Part shown: positions 10,898 to 20,774 of the stretch, in pieces
How the letters are laid out: every line of letters starts with the position of its first letter
How positions within the stretch are numbered: the first letter of the stretch is position 1
Assembly: GCA_026994195.1 (NCBI GenBank)
Contig: JALWRH010000050.1
Location: 1-64,000, forward strand
Direction of reading: 5' to 3'
From: Sedimenticola sp.
GTDB taxonomy: Bacteria; Pseudomonadota; Gammaproteobacteria; Chromatiales; Chromatiaceae
Length of the DNA stretch: 64,000 nt
Position numbers and translations under genes: made by a program
The notes under the pieces: model-generated
Seen by the model: the letters and a program-made list of their open reading frames with translations, nothing else
Database searches by the model: none
What the model was told of the DNA's origin: nothing

Positions 10898-11783
10898 TAC
10901 CGGTTTCAGCGACTTTTCCAGCCAATGCATTTCCCGGGTGGAACAAGCCCTTGAAAAGCAGCTCCCCTCCACTGCCATAGAGCCCGCCCGATTGCACGAG
11001 GCTATGCGTTACGCCACGTTCAACGGCGGCAAACGGGTGCGGCCCATACTCGTCTACGCCAGCGGCCTGGCCTGCCAAAGCGCTCCGGAGCGACTGGATA
11101 TGGCCGCCTGTGCCGTGGAACTGATCCACAGCTATTCCCTGGTGCATGATGATCTCCCGGCCATGGACAACGATGATCTGCGCCGGGGCAAACCCACCTG
11201 CCACCGGGCCTATGACGAAGCCACCGCCATTCTGGTGGGAGATGCCCTGCAATCCCTGGCCTTTCGCCTCCTGGCGGAGACCCAGGCAGAATTGGCTGCA
11301 GACACGCGCCTGCAGATGGTGAGCCTGCTGGCCACTGCCAGCGGCTCCCGGGGAATGGCCGGCGGCCAGGCCATGGATATCGACGCCGTGGACCGGGATC
11401 TGTCGCTGCCGGAGCTGGAGATCATGCATATTCACAAGACCGGCGCACTGATCCGCGCCAGCGTGCAGCTGGGCGCCCTGGCCGCCGGCGCCGGAGAACA
11501 GCAACTGCGCTTGCTCAGGCGCTATGCCACGGCGGTGGGCCTGGCTTTCCAGGTACAGGACGATATTCTGGATATCACCGGCGACACGGACACTCTGGGT
11601 AAGACCCAGGGCAAGGATGCTGCCGCCAATAAACCGACCTACCCGGGCCTTCTGGGATTGGACGGCGCACGGCAGAAGGCGCAGGAACTGCTGGATGAGG
11701 CTCTGGATGCTCTGGTGGATTTTGGCGCTGAAGCGGATCAACTGCGCCACCTGGCCCGTTATGTGGTGCAGCGCGTCCATTGA
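10887..11783 (+). CDS. ispA: (2E,6E)-farnesyl diphosphate synthase
   Basis: 298 aa; GGKRVRPILVYASG, DDLPAMDNDDLRRGKPT, FQVQDDILDITGDTDTLGKTQGKD; ATG at 10887 overlaps the xseB end. Confidence 0.95.
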   Translation: MQTDTGFSDFSSQCISRVEQALEKQLPSTAIEPARLHEAMRYATFNGGKRVRPILVYASGLACQSAPERLDMAACAVELIHSYSLVHDDLPAMDNDDLRRGKPTCHRAYDEATAILVGDALQSLAFRLLAETQAELAADTRLQMVSLLATASGSRGMAGGQAMDIDAVDRDLSLPELEIMHIHKTGALIRASVQLGALAAGAGEQQLRLLRRYATAVGLAFQVQDDILDITGDTDTLGKTQGKDAAANKPTYPGLLGLDGARQKAQELLDEALDALVDFGAEADQLRHLARYVVQRVH

Positions 11784-11826
11784 TCCCCTGGTTGAAGCCA
11801 GACATTACCCCTTTGAGGCAGCGGTT

Positions 11827-11844
11827 GTCGGGCTGAAGCCCGAC
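11827..11844. repeat. REP-like intergenic palindrome (GTCGGGCT-GA-AGCCCGAC), followed by CTACCC
   Basis: Perfect 8-bp stem between ispA and folE2; similar in form to the pair at 28234-28286. Confidence 0.75.
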
Positions 11845-11949
11845 CTACCCATAAATTACATCCTGATGCTGTAGGGTTATTTCAGATTTCCCTTATATGC
11901 CCAACCGGGCTAAAATGAGCGGCTATCATTCGGAACCCATTGTCCATCC

Positions 11950-12750
11950 ATGACCACTCACTGCAGCACATCGACCCCTGAAATCGAGGACGTACAGGGC
12001 AGCGCCGATACCCGGCAGATTGCCATCGACCGCGTCGGCATCAAGGACATCCGCCATCCCGTGCGGGTGAAAGACCGCAGCGAGGGCGAGCAGCACACCA
12101 TTGCCAATTTCAACATGTACGTGTTCCTGCCCCATAACTTCAAGGGCACACACATGTCCCGCTTCGTGGCCATACTCAACAACCACGAGCGCGAGATTTC
12201 CATCAGTTCCTTTGAGGACATGCTCATGGAAATGGTGGAACGGCTGGAATCCGAGTCAGGCCATATTGAAATGACCTTCCCGTTCTTTGTCAACAAGACG
12301 GCCCCTGTATCCGGCGTACAGAGCCTCATGGACTACGACGTGACCCTCATTGGCGAAGTGGAAAACGGCAAGCCCAGCATCTTCACCAAAGTGGTGGTGC
12401 CAGTCACCAGCCTGTGCCCCTGTTCCAAGTCCATCTCCGATCGCGGCGCGCACAATCAGCGTTCCCATGTCACGGTGACCGTGAGCACTACGGATTTCAT
12501 GTGGATCGAAGAGATCATAGAACTCGTGGAAAGCGAGGCATCCAGCGAACTCTACAGCCTGCTCAAGCGGCCTGATGAGAAATTCATCACCGAGCGCGCC
12601 TATGACAACCCCAAGTTCGTGGAAGACGTGGTGCGTGACGTGGCAGGCCGGCTCAACGCCGATTCCCGCATTGCCTCCTATGTGGTGGAAGCCGAGAATT
12701 TCGAATCCATCCACAACCACTCTGCCTACGCGCGCATCGAAAAACCCTGA
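11950..12750 (+). CDS. folE2: GTP cyclohydrolase FolE2 (type IB)
   Basis: 266 aa; [50 protein letters not shown]. Confidence 0.95.
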   Translation: MTTHCSTSTPEIEDVQGSADTRQIAIDRVGIKDIRHPVRVKDRSEGEQHTIANFNMYVFLPHNFKGTHMSRFVAILNNHEREISISSFEDMLMEMVERLESESGHIEMTFPFFVNKTAPVSGVQSLMDYDVTLIGEVENGKPSIFTKVVVPVTSLCPCSKSISDRGAHNQRSHVTVTVSTTDFMWIEEIIELVESEASSELYSLLKRPDEKFITERAYDNPKFVEDVVRDVAGRLNADSRIASYVVEAENFESIHNHSAYARIEKP

Positions 12751-15369
12751 CTACACCGGCCCCCCGGACACACCGCCTGCCCCGGCGTCCTTTCGAATTC
12801 GCATGGCTCTGGCCAGGGAATCGCGGGCTTCAAGCAGCAGTCTGCGCAGAAAACCCGGCTCCCCGGCTTTCTCCCTGAGCAGCTGGTCGGTGGCATCGAG
12901 CACATCTTGATCCAGGTACAGGCGCGGGTAGGCGAACCGAATGAAACGCCGGGCGAACAAAGGATCGCGCTTGCTCACTACTTTTGGAAGCTCCTGGAAA
13001 TAGCGTTTGGCCCAGGGCCGCGTCAGAGCCAGGCTGGAACGCTGGTAGAACACTTCCAGGGCGGCACGCACATGGGTCAGGGGAAGATCCTCATCCTCCA
13101 GCAGACGCTTCCAGATCCGTGCTTTTAACGCAGGATCCGGTCTGGCGGCCTGGGCGGCAAACAGCTGCCTGCTGCCCCTCTCGCCCGGATCGCGCTGGGC
13201 TTCCCGGGATAACAGGTTTTCGATGTCCTCCGCCCCCAGGCCCGCCAGGCGCACCAGGATCTGCCAGCGCCGGTCCTGGCTCAGCTCCAGCCCCGGAACC
13301 ACCACCCTGCCATCCAACAGGTCATGCAGGCGCTGGGCCGCCCCGGTCGTCTCCGCTGCGCGAAGCAGGTGTTCGAACCAGGCCGCCTGCAGGTCAGAAC
13401 CCGGCCTCAGGGACAGCAACTGCTGCCAGGCCGTCTCGTGCAGCCGTCTGGCACTGGAGCGCCATTCTTCTTCGCTCAGGTACTGACTGAAAAGCGTATC
13501 CAGTTTCCAGCGGAAGGATTTGACCAGGCTGGCGTCGGTTTCCCTGGGAAGTTTGTCCAGGAGAATATCCATGTAGGCTGCGGGAGACAGGCGCCCATCC
13601 CTGACCATGAACCACAGGGTATTCCAGACATTGACACGGATATCCCCCGGCAACTGCTCCAGGTGCGCCCTGGCCCACGCCAGGCTGCGTTCATCCAGAT
13701 ACACCTTGGCATAGGCATGATCACCCTGGTTGGGGAAAATGAAGTCTGGCGCGGGCAGGCCCTCCAGGGTCCCGATCCGGGAATGCTCCCCGCGAATCGC
13801 GGCAGTAACGCGCTTTCCCGGAACGCCCTGGGAATAAAAGGCGATCTGCAGCCGGTGCGGACGCAACACCCCATCTCCATTGCCTCTGCCCTGCACCAGC
13901 TCGAAGCGCGTAATGATTCCCTCCGCGTTGGTATCGTAGTCCACTTCCAAAGTATTGATGCCCGAAGTCTGCAGCCACAGGCGGGTCCAGGCCTGCAGAT
14001 CCTTCCCGGAGGAGCGGGCGATGGCACGGATAAAATCCCTGCGTTCGGCATTCTTCCAGGCATGGTGCTTAAGATAAGCGGAAACACCTTTCCTGAAGCT
14101 GTCCTCTCCCACGAAGAACGCCAGCTGTTTGAGCACGGATGCGCCTTTTCCGTAGGTGATGCCGTCGAAGTTGTCGAAGGTGGAGAGCGTGTCCGCCACC
14201 GGGGTTTCAATGGGATGAGTGGTGGGCAGTTGATCCTGCCAGTAAGCCCAGACCTTCATGCGGCTGGAAAAATTCTGCCAGGCCTTTTTATCCGCCGTGG
14301 CCTGCACCTGGGCCAGGTAGGACGTATAGGTGGCAAAGCTTTCATTCAGCCACAGGTCATTCCACCAGCGCATGGTGACCAGATCGCCAAACCACATATG
14401 CGCCATTTCGTGCAGCAGGGTATTGGCGCGCCTGTTCAGGCTGGATGGCTGGGGTTTCTCCCGAAACAGGTAGGCATCTTCATTCACCACCACGGCTGCC
14501 ACATTTTCCATGGCCCCGGCATTGAAATGAGGCACCATGATCTGATCGTATTTTTCGAAGGGGTAAGGAATGCCGAAGTAGGCCTCATAGAAATCCATGC
14601 CCTGGCGGGTCACTGTAAAAATGTTCTCCACGTCAGCATAGCGGGCCATGGACTGGGTGGTGAATACCCGGCTGGGCAGCTTTGCCCGGGCATCTTCGAA
14701 AACCGCAAAAGGACCACCCACCAGTGCAAACAGATAAGTGGAGAAACGCGGGCTGCGCTTGAACACATGCCGCGACCTCTCGCCGGCCCGGGTGATGGTG
14801 GCCAGGGTGTTGCTCACGATCTGCCAGTCCCTGGGCGCCATCACCGTCAGTTCAAAACTGGCCTTCAGATCCGGCTGGTCGAAACAGGGAAAAAGGCGAT
14901 TGGCGCGAAAAGGTTCAAAGTGGGAAAAGAAGTAGGCTTTGTGATCCTCCGGATCGACAAAGCGGTGCAGGCCGCTGCCGTTGGTATCAAAGCGGTTCTC
15001 GTATTCCAGGATTACCCGGTTGCGCCCGGGTTTTAGCATTTCCGGCGCCAGCTGTACGCGAAAGTCCCTGATGGCCGCCTGGGGCATGTCCCTGCCATTG
15101 ATGACGACGGATTTCAGACTGTCGCCCTGAAAATCCAGAAACAGGGAACGGGGCCTGGCGCGTAGATCAAAAGAAACCTGCGTCCGACCACTGTATTGGC
15201 TGCTGCCGGCCGTGAACTCGAAATACAGCTTGTAGTCCACGGCCGATATCTGGCGGCTGCGGGCCTGCGCTTCATCCTGAGTCAGATTCGGCGTGGCGCC
15301 AAACGCCAGGCTGGCCAAACCCAGGAACAAAGCGATGAAGCGGAGCATGATACGAGCCGCTGCCGTCAC
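12751..15369 (-). CDS. M1-family metallopeptidase (aminopeptidase N-like), exported
   Basis: 872 aa; GAMENVAAVVVNE, HEMAHMWFGDLVTMRWWNDLWLNESFA zinc site; start GTG 15369 or ATG 15348 (signal peptide MLRFIALFLGLASLAFGA). Confidence 0.92.
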   Translation of the reverse strand: MTAAARIMLRFIALFLGLASLAFGATPNLTQDEAQARSRQISAVDYKLYFEFTAGSSQYSGRTQVSFDLRARPRSLFLDFQGDSLKSVVINGRDMPQAAIRDFRVQLAPEMLKPGRNRVILEYENRFDTNGSGLHRFVDPEDHKAYFFSHFEPFRANRLFPCFDQPDLKASFELTVMAPRDWQIVSNTLATITRAGERSRHVFKRSPRFSTYLFALVGGPFAVFEDARAKLPSRVFTTQSMARYADVENIFTVTRQGMDFYEAYFGIPYPFEKYDQIMVPHFNAGAMENVAAVVVNEDAYLFREKPQPSSLNRRANTLLHEMAHMWFGDLVTMRWWNDLWLNESFATYTSYLAQVQATADKKAWQNFSSRMKVWAYWQDQLPTTHPIETPVADTLSTFDNFDGITYGKGASVLKQLAFFVGEDSFRKGVSAYLKHHAWKNAERRDFIRAIARSSGKDLQAWTRLWLQTSGINTLEVDYDTNAEGIITRFELVQGRGNGDGVLRPHRLQIAFYSQGVPGKRVTAAIRGEHSRIGTLEGLPAPDFIFPNQGDHAYAKVYLDERSLAWARAHLEQLPGDIRVNVWNTLWFMVRDGRLSPAAYMDILLDKLPRETDASLVKSFRWKLDTLFSQYLSEEEWRSSARRLHETAWQQLLSLRPGSDLQAAWFEHLLRAAETTGAAQRLHDLLDGRVVVPGLELSQDRRWQILVRLAGLGAEDIENLLSREAQRDPGERGSRQLFAAQAARPDPALKARIWKRLLEDEDLPLTHVRAALEVFYQRSSLALTRPWAKRYFQELPKVVSKRDPLFARRFIRFAYPRLYLDQDVLDATDQLLREKAGEPGFLRRLLLEARDSLARAMRIRKDAGAGGVSGGPV

Positions 15370-18300
15370 ATGGCCGCCATCTGTGCGGCTTCCTCCACAT
15401 CCACGGACACCAGGCGGGAGACCCCGGGCTCGTTCATGGTCACGCCCAGCAACTGGTTGGAGATGGCCATGGTCACCTTGTTGTGGGTGATGAAGATGAA
15501 CTGCACGGTATCGGACATTTCCTTCACCAGTTCGCAGAAGCGTCCCACGTTGGCATCGTCCAGGGGCGCGTCCACCTCATCCAGCATGCAGAAAGGCGCG
15601 GGATTGAGCTGGAAGATGGAAAACACCAGGGCCACGGCGGACAGAGCCTTTTCACCGCCAGACAGGAGATGAATGCTGGAATTGCGCTTGCCCGGCGGCC
15701 GCGCCATGATCGCCACGCCAGCATCCAGGGGATCTTCGCCCACCATTTCCAGGTAGGCATGGCCACCGCCGAACAGCTTGGGAAACATGGCCTTGAGACC
15801 ACTGTTGACCTTGTCGAAGGTTTCCTTGAAACGGGTGCGGGTCTCACGGTCGATCTTGCGTATGGCCTCTTCCAGGGTTTCCAGGGACTTAGTTACATCT
15901 GCGTGCTGGGCATCAATGTATTCCATACGCTCTTTCTGCTCGCGGAATTCATCAATGGCCGCCAGGTTGATGGCGCCCAGGCGCTGGATACGCCGGGCCA
16001 GAACCTCGGAACGCTCCTTCCATTCGGCAATGCTGGCATTTTCATCCAAGCCCTGTTCCAGCTCTGAGCGGGACTTGCCCGTCTGCTGCAACTGTTCTTC
16101 CAGAGTGGTGATACGCACCACGATCTCCTGGCGGGACAGGTTCGCCTGGTTGAGCTTTTCACGCTGTTCCTGCACCTGCTGCTCGGCCAAATGGCGTTCC
16201 TTGTCGAGTTCCCGCAGACGATGATCGATGGACTCCAGCTGATTGCGCGCCCCTTTGAGTTCGGTTTCCACCTGCACGCGTTTCTGCAGCAGGTTTTCCA
16301 GTTCCTGCTGCTGCGCCTGGAGGGGCTCACTGCCCTGCTCCAACTGTTCGCTGAGAATCTGGCAGCGTTCCTCGTACTGGGCGAGTTGCTGGGCGGCGCG
16401 TTCTATGCCATCGCGCAGGGACTGCTCAGAGCTGCGCATGGACTCCACGCGCAAGGCGATCTGGTGCGCTTCGCTGCGGGCCTGGCGGGCGGCTTCCCGG
16501 GCATCCGCCAGCTCTTTTTGCAGCCGTTCGCGGCGGGCCGCCAGCTGTTCGCGCTGCACGCTGAAAATCTCCATCTGTTCCAGAGCACGGTGCAGACGCT
16601 GACGGGCCTGCTCCATGTTTTCCTTGTCCTGTTCCAGCTGGGTGCGGATCTCTTCCATGTCCTGAGCCAGGCCTTCCATGCGCTGCCGGATATGGTCGGC
16701 GCGGGCGCGCTTGCCACTGAGCTGGGCCTGGATGGCCGCCACCTCTTTGTTGGCCTGCTCGATACCCCGCTGTTGTTCAGCGCGGCGCTGTTCCTGCTCT
16801 GCCAGGCGCCTGCGGTCATCGGCCAGCTGCTGGTTGAGCTGCTCCACCCGGGGTTCCAGTTCCTCCACCCGGGCGGCCAGTTCGCGGATCTCCTGTTCCC
16901 GCGCCAGGATGCCGGCGCTGGCGTCCCCGCGCTCCAGGCGCAGCCATCCCCTGCCCAGGCACACGCCTTCAGGCGTCACCAGCATTTCACCGGCAGACAG
17001 GCTGTCGCGCTGATGCAGAGCGCTGTCCAGGTCATCGGCCAGGCGCACCCGGCTCAACAGCAGGCGCAGGGCATCCGGCCCCCGAACCACAGCCGCCAGG
17101 CTGCCCTGGGTGTCGTCCACACTTAGCGCGGCAGTTTCCACCAGGTTGAGGTGACCGGACTCCAGGCCCGCCAGCCGCGGCGACAGGGTTTCCAGGTTCT
17201 CCACCAGCAATCCCTGCAGCTGATCCGCGAGCACCGCCTCCACCGCCTGCTGCCAGCGGGGTTCCACCTGCAGCTGTTCGAGTATGCGCGGGGCATTCTT
17301 CAGCCCTGTCTCGTCCAGCCAGGCGGAAAAGACTTCGTCATCATCCCCCATGGCGGCCTGCTGCAGGGTGCGCAGGGATGCCAGCCGGCCCCGGGCCGTT
17401 TCAAGCTCGCTGCGGGCGCTGGCCAGGGACTGCTGCTGCTCCTCCAGGCGGGCGCGGGTCTCCTCGATACTCAGATTGACTTCTTCCGCGCCTTCACGGA
17501 GTTCTTCCAGAAGCGCCGCCTTCTCCGCCTCCTGGGATTCCAGTTCACTGATCTCCGCCTGAAGCTTGAGATCCGCCAGCTTGTGATGCTCGTCCTCCAG
17601 GCGCGCCAGGCGGGTCTTGAGCTGTGTTTCCTGCTGCTCCAGCTGATTGATGAGGGCGCGCTCCACCTGGGCAGTCTGGGCAGGTTCCGTGGCAGTAGCA
17701 TTGAAACTGTCCCACTCTTCCTGCCAGGTCTGCATGGTCTGTTCCGCATCCGCCTCGCGGTCGGCCAGTTCCGTGGCCCGGGCGCGGGCCAGTTCCAGTT
17801 CCGGCTGATCCTGCATCAGGGACTGGGCCATCTCCTGGAGTTTGCCTTCATCCTGGGAACGGTGTGCGCGGGCTTCTTCAAGGGCCTGGCGGGCGCGCAG
17901 CAATTCCGCCTCGTTGCGCTGACGGGACTCCCGGGCATACTGAATGGCTTCCTCGATGCGGGCAATATCAGCGCCGGCGGCATAGAAACGCCCTTGCACT
18001 TCATTGAAGACCTCGTTGGCCTCATTGTGCGCTTCACGCTGGGCTTCAATCTCGCTTTCCACCCGGCGCTGATTGGCCAGGGCTTTTTCAAAGCGATTCT
18101 TCTCCTCGGCAATGCGCCGGTCCTTGCGCGCCTGTTCCTCCTCCATATCACGCAGGCGCAACAGCAGCAGTTCAGCATTCACCTGGCGTTCTTCGGCCTT
18201 GAAGGTCTTGTACTTCTCGGCGGTGGCCGCCTGGCGTTCCAGATGACGAAGCTGCTTTTCGATTTCGTCGCGCAGATCCGTGAGACGTTCCAGGTTGTCC

Positions 18301-18863
18301 CGGGTGTGGCGAATGCGGTTTTCCGTCTCCCGGCGCCGTTCCTTGTACTTGGAGATTCCCGCGGCCTCTTCCAGATAGACGCGCAACTCCTCTGGCCGGG
18401 ACTCGATAATGCGCGAAATCATGCCCTGCTCGATGATGGCGTAACTACGGGGACCCAGGCCGGTACCCAGGAACAGATCGGTGATGTCCCTGCGGCGGCA
18501 GCGCACGCCATTGAGGAAATAGGTGGACTGCCCCTCCCGGGTCACCTGGCGGCGCACGGAAATGGTGCTGTACTGGGCGTATTGCCCGCCGGCCTTGCCA
18601 TCACTGTTGTCGAACACCAGCTCGACACTGGCCACGCCTACGGGTTTGCGCGCGCTGGAACCATTGAAGATGACATCGGCCATGGATTCCCCCCGCAGCA
18701 TCTTGGCGGAGCTTTCCCCCATGACCCAGCGCACGGCGTCGATGACATTGGATTTGCCACAGCCATTGGGCCCCACAACCCCCACCAGGGAACTGGGAAA
18801 GGGAACATTGGTGGGATCAACAAAGGACTTGAATCCGGCGAGTTTGATTTTTTCCAGACGCAT
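15366..18863 (-). CDS. smc: Chromosome segregation protein SMC
   Basis: [43 protein letters not shown]; long coiled coil; [41 protein letters not shown]. Confidence 0.97.
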   Translation of the reverse strand: MRLEKIKLAGFKSFVDPTNVPFPSSLVGVVGPNGCGKSNVIDAVRWVMGESSAKMLRGESMADVIFNGSSARKPVGVASVELVFDNSDGKAGGQYAQYSTISVRRQVTREGQSTYFLNGVRCRRRDITDLFLGTGLGPRSYAIIEQGMISRIIESRPEELRVYLEEAAGISKYKERRRETENRIRHTRDNLERLTDLRDEIEKQLRHLERQAATAEKYKTFKAEERQVNAELLLLRLRDMEEEQARKDRRIAEEKNRFEKALANQRRVESEIEAQREAHNEANEVFNEVQGRFYAAGADIARIEEAIQYARESRQRNEAELLRARQALEEARAHRSQDEGKLQEMAQSLMQDQPELELARARATELADREADAEQTMQTWQEEWDSFNATATEPAQTAQVERALINQLEQQETQLKTRLARLEDEHHKLADLKLQAEISELESQEAEKAALLEELREGAEEVNLSIEETRARLEEQQQSLASARSELETARGRLASLRTLQQAAMGDDDEVFSAWLDETGLKNAPRILEQLQVEPRWQQAVEAVLADQLQGLLVENLETLSPRLAGLESGHLNLVETAALSVDDTQGSLAAVVRGPDALRLLLSRVRLADDLDSALHQRDSLSAGEMLVTPEGVCLGRGWLRLERGDASAGILAREQEIRELAARVEELEPRVEQLNQQLADDRRRLAEQEQRRAEQQRGIEQANKEVAAIQAQLSGKRARADHIRQRMEGLAQDMEEIRTQLEQDKENMEQARQRLHRALEQMEIFSVQREQLAARRERLQKELADAREAARQARSEAHQIALRVESMRSSEQSLRDGIERAAQQLAQYEERCQILSEQLEQGSEPLQAQQQELENLLQKRVQVETELKGARNQLESIDHRLRELDKERHLAEQQVQEQREKLNQANLSRQEIVVRITTLEEQLQQTGKSRSELEQGLDENASIAEWKERSEVLARRIQRLGAINLAAIDEFREQKERMEYIDAQHADVTKSLETLEEAIRKIDRETRTRFKETFDKVNSGLKAMFPKLFGGGHAYLEMVGEDPLDAGVAIMARPPGKRNSSIHLLSGGEKALSAVALVFSIFQLNPAPFCMLDEVDAPLDDANVGRFCELVKEMSDTVQFIFITHNKVTMAISNQLLGVTMNEPGVSRLVSVDVEEAAQMAAM

Positions 18864-19063
18864 GGGGCGCAAAGATACAGGAACAAGGGGGGGTGAGACA
18901 AGCAGAATCTATATTGATTATTTACTTTATATATTTCTTTTATCTTATTATTATTTATCGTTTTATTGTCTTTTTCCGCCTCCCCAATAAAGACAAACCA
19001 GCTTCCCGCACGGCGCCTGTCCTCCGGTATAATCGACCCATCATTTTTTTCAGGAGGCGCCTC

Positions 19064-19453
19064 ATGCCCAGCCAGCCCAGCAAAGAACTGGAAACCTTCG
19101 ACAATCCCCAGCCAGCGCGGGACTACAGCATTCGCATCCGCATTCCGGAATTCACCTGCCTGTGTCCGAAAACCGGGCAGCCGGATTTCGCCGAACTTCA
19201 TCTGGAATATGTGCCCAGGCACCTGTGCGTGGAGCTCAAGGCCCTGAAGATGTACGTCTGGTCTTTCCGCGATGAGGGGGCTTTTCATGAAGCTGTCACC
19301 AACCGGATACTCGAAGACCTGGTAGCCGTTACGCAGCCGAAATTCATGCGCCTGACGGCGGACTTCAATGTTCGCGGCGGCATCTACACCACGGTGGTGG
19401 CCGAGCATCGTGATCCGGAATGGCAGCCACCGGTACCCGTGACGCTGCCCTGA
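19064..19453 (+). CDS. queF: NADPH-dependent preQ0 reductase QueF, short single-domain type
   Basis: 129 aa; [54 protein letters not shown] 19064 with CAGGAGGCG ribosome-binding site. Confidence 0.95.
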   Translation: MPSQPSKELETFDNPQPARDYSIRIRIPEFTCLCPKTGQPDFAELHLEYVPRHLCVELKALKMYVWSFRDEGAFHEAVTNRILEDLVAVTQPKFMRLTADFNVRGGIYTTVVAEHRDPEWQPPVPVTLP

Positions 19454-19455
19454 GG

Positions 19456-20754
19456 GTGAAACCACCCGGCTTCATCGGCATCGACCTGGGCACTTCGGGC
19501 TGCCGGGGCGTTTGCATCGATGAAACCGGTCATGTCCTGGCCTCGGCGCAGCTTCCCCTGTCCCCTTCCCGGCATCCACAGGAGAACCGGGCGGAACAGC
19601 AGCCCGAGGACTGGTGGCGGGCTGCCCTGACAGTACTCGGGGAGCTGTGTGAACGCGTGCCGGATCACCAGGTTCTCGCCCTGGCGGTGGATGGTACTTC
19701 CGGCACTCTGCTCCTGGCTGATCAGCAGGGCAAGGCCCTGACGCCCGGACTCATGTACGATGACAGGCGCGCCGTGGAGGAAGCACGCAGGCTGGCCATC
19801 CTGGCGCCGGATCAGCCCGCCCTGCACACCCCCTCTTCCAGCCTGGCCAAGCTTATGTGGCTGCAACAGCACTCTGGCATCCCTGCCGGCGCCCGGGCTC
19901 TGCATCAAAGTGAATGGATCAGCGCAAGACTGTGCGGCATCTGGGGAATCGGCGATGAAAACAACTGCCTGAAACTGGGCTATGACCCCGTTGAGCAGCG
20001 CTGGCCCGACTGGCTGGCCAAGCTGGAATTGCCAGAGGGACTGCTGCCCCAGGTGCATCCTGTGGGAACTCTCATGGGCCGCCTCAGCCCGGACATCGCC
20101 GCGCGCACCGGGCTGCCCGCACAGTGCCAGGTCGTCTGCGGAACCACGGACAGTACCGCTGCCGCCCTGGCCGCTGGCCTGGAACGCCCCGGCCAAGCCC
20201 TGACCTCCCTGGGCAGCACCCTGGTATGCAAGATCCTGGTTGACCGGCCCGTGCAATCTTCGGTTTACGGTATCTACAGTCACCGCATCTTCGGCCAATG
20301 GCTGGCGGGAGGCGCGTCCAACAGCGGCGGAGCCGTACTGCGCCAGTATTTCACCCAACAGGAGATCCAGCATCTGAGCCAACGACTGGATCCCCGGCGC
20401 AGCCTGTGCCTGGAATATTATCCCCTGCCTGCGCCGGGAGAGCGCTTTCCCATCAATGATGCGCACATGCAACCCCGTCTGCACCCTGTACCCCGGGACC
20501 GGGGACGTTTTCTGCAGGGGATTCTTGAGGGCATAGCGCGCATCGAAGTCCTGGGGTACAGAAAACTCGAAGCCCTGGGGGCAGGCTATCCCATCGAAGT
20601 GTCCACCAGCGGCAGGGGCGCGGCCAACGCCTACTGGGAAAAGCTGCGCCAACGTCTGCTGGGACGCCCCGTAACAGCGGCCCGGCATTCCGAACCCGCC
20701 TATGGCGCAGCCCTCATCGCAAAACGGGGCATACTGTTGGGCCGGGAGGGTTGA
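19456..20754 (+). CDS. FGGY-family carbohydrate kinase (possibly pentulose kinase)
   Basis: GFIGIDLGTSGCRGVCIDETG, LALAVDGTSGTLLLAD, GTTDSTAAALAAG, SLGSTLVCKIL; GTG start at 19456 proposed. Confidence 0.85.
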   Translation: MKPPGFIGIDLGTSGCRGVCIDETGHVLASAQLPLSPSRHPQENRAEQQPEDWWRAALTVLGELCERVPDHQVLALAVDGTSGTLLLADQQGKALTPGLMYDDRRAVEEARRLAILAPDQPALHTPSSSLAKLMWLQQHSGIPAGARALHQSEWISARLCGIWGIGDENNCLKLGYDPVEQRWPDWLAKLELPEGLLPQVHPVGTLMGRLSPDIAARTGLPAQCQVVCGTTDSTAAALAAGLERPGQALTSLGSTLVCKILVDRPVQSSVYGIYSHRIFGQWLAGGASNSGGAVLRQYFTQQEIQHLSQRLDPRRSLCLEYYPLPAPGERFPINDAHMQPRLHPVPRDRGRFLQGILEGIARIEVLGYRKLEALGAGYPIEVSTSGRGAANAYWEKLRQRLLGRPVTAARHSEPAYGAALIAKRGILLGREG

Positions 20755-20774
20755 GCGGCCCTCCCGGCAGGGTT

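Noticed and set aside
19064-19453. Short queF as a truncated gene
   Set aside because: Length and motifs fit the single-domain QueF subfamily, with intact start, ribosome-binding site and stop.
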